Below, one piece after another: positions 62,486-64,000 of a DNA stretch of 64,000 bases. Within the stretch, counting starts at the first letter, position 1; each line of letters begins with the position of its first letter. The DNA is taken from the NCBI GenBank assembly GCA_044355655.1, contig JBIKXS010000002.1:190284-254283 (forward strand), given 5' to 3'. The translations under genes and the position numbers were made by a program. The notes beneath the pieces are model-generated. The model saw only the letters and a program-made list of their open reading frames with translations. It searched no databases and was not told where the DNA came from. Source of the stretch: UBA3064 sp023258775. GTDB taxonomy: Bacteria > Pseudomonadota > Gammaproteobacteria > Burkholderiales > Burkholderiaceae_E.

Positions 62486-63787
62486 TTAGAGCTTCATTTG
62501 CGCTGGCAACCAGGTCGCCAGCTCGGGTACAACATATAGAATTAATAAAGCAATAATCATCAAGCCGAAGAAAGGCAAGGTGACCTTCGCTACATAGGTC
62601 AACTGTCGACCCGTCATGCCTTGGAGCACGAATAAATTGAAGCCAACAGGTGGCGTGATTTGAGCCATCTCGACCACAAACACAATAAAAATACCAAACC
62701 AAATCGGATCGATACCTGCCGCCTGAACAGTGGGCATGATGACCCCCATCGTCAGAACAACCATCGAGATACCGTCGAGAAAGCAGCCCAATAGGATATA
62801 AAAAAACATCAAAGCTACGATTAACTCGAAACGACTTAAACCTAATCCACCAATCCATTCTGCCAAATGGCGCGGCAGGCCGATATAGCCCATAGAAAGC
62901 GTGAGAAATGCTGCACCGGCAAGAATGAGCGCAATCATGCAGTAAAGTCTGGTGGCCCCGAGCAGTGATTCCTTAAAGCTCGCCCATGATAGTGAGCCTT
63001 GTAAGAGCGACAGCAAAAGCGCTCCCACAACGCCTAAAGCTGCCGCTTCGGTTGCTGTAGCGATACCTGCATAAATTGAGCCTAAAACTGCCGCAATCAA
63101 AAGTAGAACCGGCACAAGGCTGCTGGATGCCTTTAGCTTTTCGAGAAGGCTGGGATCACTATCGGCCTTGGGAATCTGGTCAGGATAACGCCAGGCCCAA
63201 AAAATAATATAACCAGAAAACAGAACAGACAACAAGATACCGGGGAATACGCCGGCAATAAAGAGCTTGGAGATTGACACTTCAGCCGCAACACCATAGA
63301 CAATCATAATGATTGAAGGTGGAATTAAGAGCCCCAAGGTACCGGACCCTGCAAGCGTGCCAATCACCATAGGCTCAGGATAACCTCGGCGCGCCAACTC
63401 TGGCAAAGTCATTTTGCCGATCGTGGCACAGGTTGCAGCACTTGAACCTGAGACTGCAGCAAAGATCGCGCAGCCCACGACATTGGTGTGAAGCAGTCGG
63501 CCTGGCAGGCCTTGCAGCCAGGGTGCAAGGCCTTTAAACATGTCTTCCGATAGCCGCGTACGAAAAAGGATTTCTCCCATCCAGATAAAAAGCGGCAACG
63601 CTGTCAAGGTCCAACTCGACGATGACCCCCAAATCGTAACTGCCATCGCATCACCCGCTGGTCTCGATACGAATAACTGCATACCGATCCAGGCAACACC
63701 CGAGAGCGTCAGGCCAATCCACACCCCAGACCCAAGAATAAGAAAGAGAGCGAGCACTAATAAACCTGAAATGAGCAGGTCATTCAT
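62486..63787 (-). CDS. TRAP transporter large permease, DctM family
   Basis: This 433-residue membrane protein is the 12-helix permease of a tripartite TRAP uptake system driven by ion gradients. Family motifs include GVWIGLTLSG, SGSSAATCATIGKMTLPEL, LGLLIPPSIIMIVYGV and MAQITPPVGFNLFVLQG. The start is ATG 63787, overlapping the small-permease stop by 8 bp. The substrate-binding DctP subunit is not in the window. Linkage to dadA suggests an amino- or carboxylic-acid ligand. Confidence 0.94.
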   Translation of the reverse strand: MNDLLISGLLVLALFLILGSGVWIGLTLSGVAWIGMQLFVSRPAGDAMAVTIWGSSSSWTLTALPLFIWMGEILFRTRLSEDMFKGLAPWLQGLPGRLLHTNVVGCAIFAAVSGSSAATCATIGKMTLPELARRGYPEPMVIGTLAGSGTLGLLIPPSIIMIVYGVAAEVSISKLFIAGVFPGILLSVLFSGYIIFWAWRYPDQIPKADSDPSLLEKLKASSSLVPVLLLIAAVLGSIYAGIATATEAAALGVVGALLLSLLQGSLSWASFKESLLGATRLYCMIALILAGAAFLTLSMGYIGLPRHLAEWIGGLGLSRFELIVALMFFYILLGCFLDGISMVVLTMGVIMPTVQAAGIDPIWFGIFIVFVVEMAQITPPVGFNLFVLQGMTGRQLTYVAKVTLPFFGLMIIALLILYVVPELATWLPAQMKL

Positions 63788-64000
63788 GATGTGCCGTGCT
63801 TTCACTTGCGAGCTTTTTGCCGCTTATGGTGTCGACCAAGTCATGCAGCAATGCAATAAAAAAAATGACTGTCCCAATCGCCATGCTCAACTGCGGAATC
63901 CATAAAGGCGTTGCGTCATTGGAAGTTGAGATATCGTTATAACTCAACGATTGCATCACGAGGCGAACCGAAAAAATCGCCAACAAAGCTCCCAAAACGA
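63780..64000 (-). CDS. TRAP transporter small permease, DctQ family, 5' end outside the window
   Basis: Only the C-terminal part of about 73 codons is present. It shows a hydrophobic helix followed by LWIPQLSMAIGTVIFFIALLHDLVDTISG, a layout typical of DctQ, with the WIPQ motif near the fourth helix. It overlaps the large permease gene by 8 bp, so the two are coupled. The rest lies beyond the right edge. Confidence 0.85.
   Translation of the reverse strand, partial: VLGALLAIFSVRLVMQSLSYNDISTSNDATPLWIPQLSMAIGTVIFFIALLHDLVDTISGKKLASESTAHHE

Overview
The window looks like a chromosomal segment of a betaproteobacterium, most likely Burkholderiales. This is inferred from gene order: rne facing rluC, then HAD phosphatase, Rieske, sppA, maf, yceD, rpmF, plsX, fabHDG, acpP, fabF, mucD, lepA, lepB, rnc, era, recO, pdxJ, acpS, nagZ, uvrC, pgsA and tRNA genes. 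I saw no rRNA genes, insertion sequences, prophage genes or CRISPR array. Many genes start with GTG or TTG, and neighbouring genes often overlap by 4 bp (ATGA).

Region 1 (1-8245, minus strand) is one apparent operon. It runs from a three-subunit molybdenum hydroxylase (medium FAD, small 2Fe-2S, large Mo subunits) into a complete branched-chain-type ABC importer (livKHMGF, with livF cut by the window edge). Region 2 (8.6-22.6 kb) holds a GNAT acetyltransferase, prfC, a secreted nuclease, parE-parC, an SDR, a metallo-beta-lactamase-fold lipoprotein, a hydroxyisobutyryl-CoA hydrolase-like protein, htpG and a spermidine-synthase-like protein preceded by 13-bp tandem repeats.

Region 3 (22.7-33.8 kb) holds a NUDIX hydrolase, a CoxE-like VWA protein with a CoxD-like MoxR ATPase, two small cytochromes c, then molybdenum-cofactor genes (a MobA-MoeA fusion, fdhD, moaA) and rne. 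Together with region 1 this supplies a hydroxylase, its likely maturation factors, cofactor synthesis and possible electron carriers.

Region 4 (34.2-57.0 kb, plus strand except two genes) is the conserved rRNA modification, fatty-acid synthesis, protein secretion, translation and DNA-repair block. It has three departures: fabG carries an internal insertion, the rpoE-rseAB genes often found before mucD are absent, and a small unassigned gene sits in their place. Region 5 (57.1-64 kb) holds tRNA-Gly, tRNA-Cys and tRNA-Leu, the divergent tesA-like and ybbA-like pair, and a minus-strand TRAP transporter - D-amino acid dehydrogenase - NAD(P)HX repair operon.

Nothing in the window is plainly a new class of system. 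The most distinctive items are the hydroxylase-importer operon, the MobA-MoeA fusion, the 13-bp palindrome array, the enlarged FabG and the recurring short in-frame tandem repeats.
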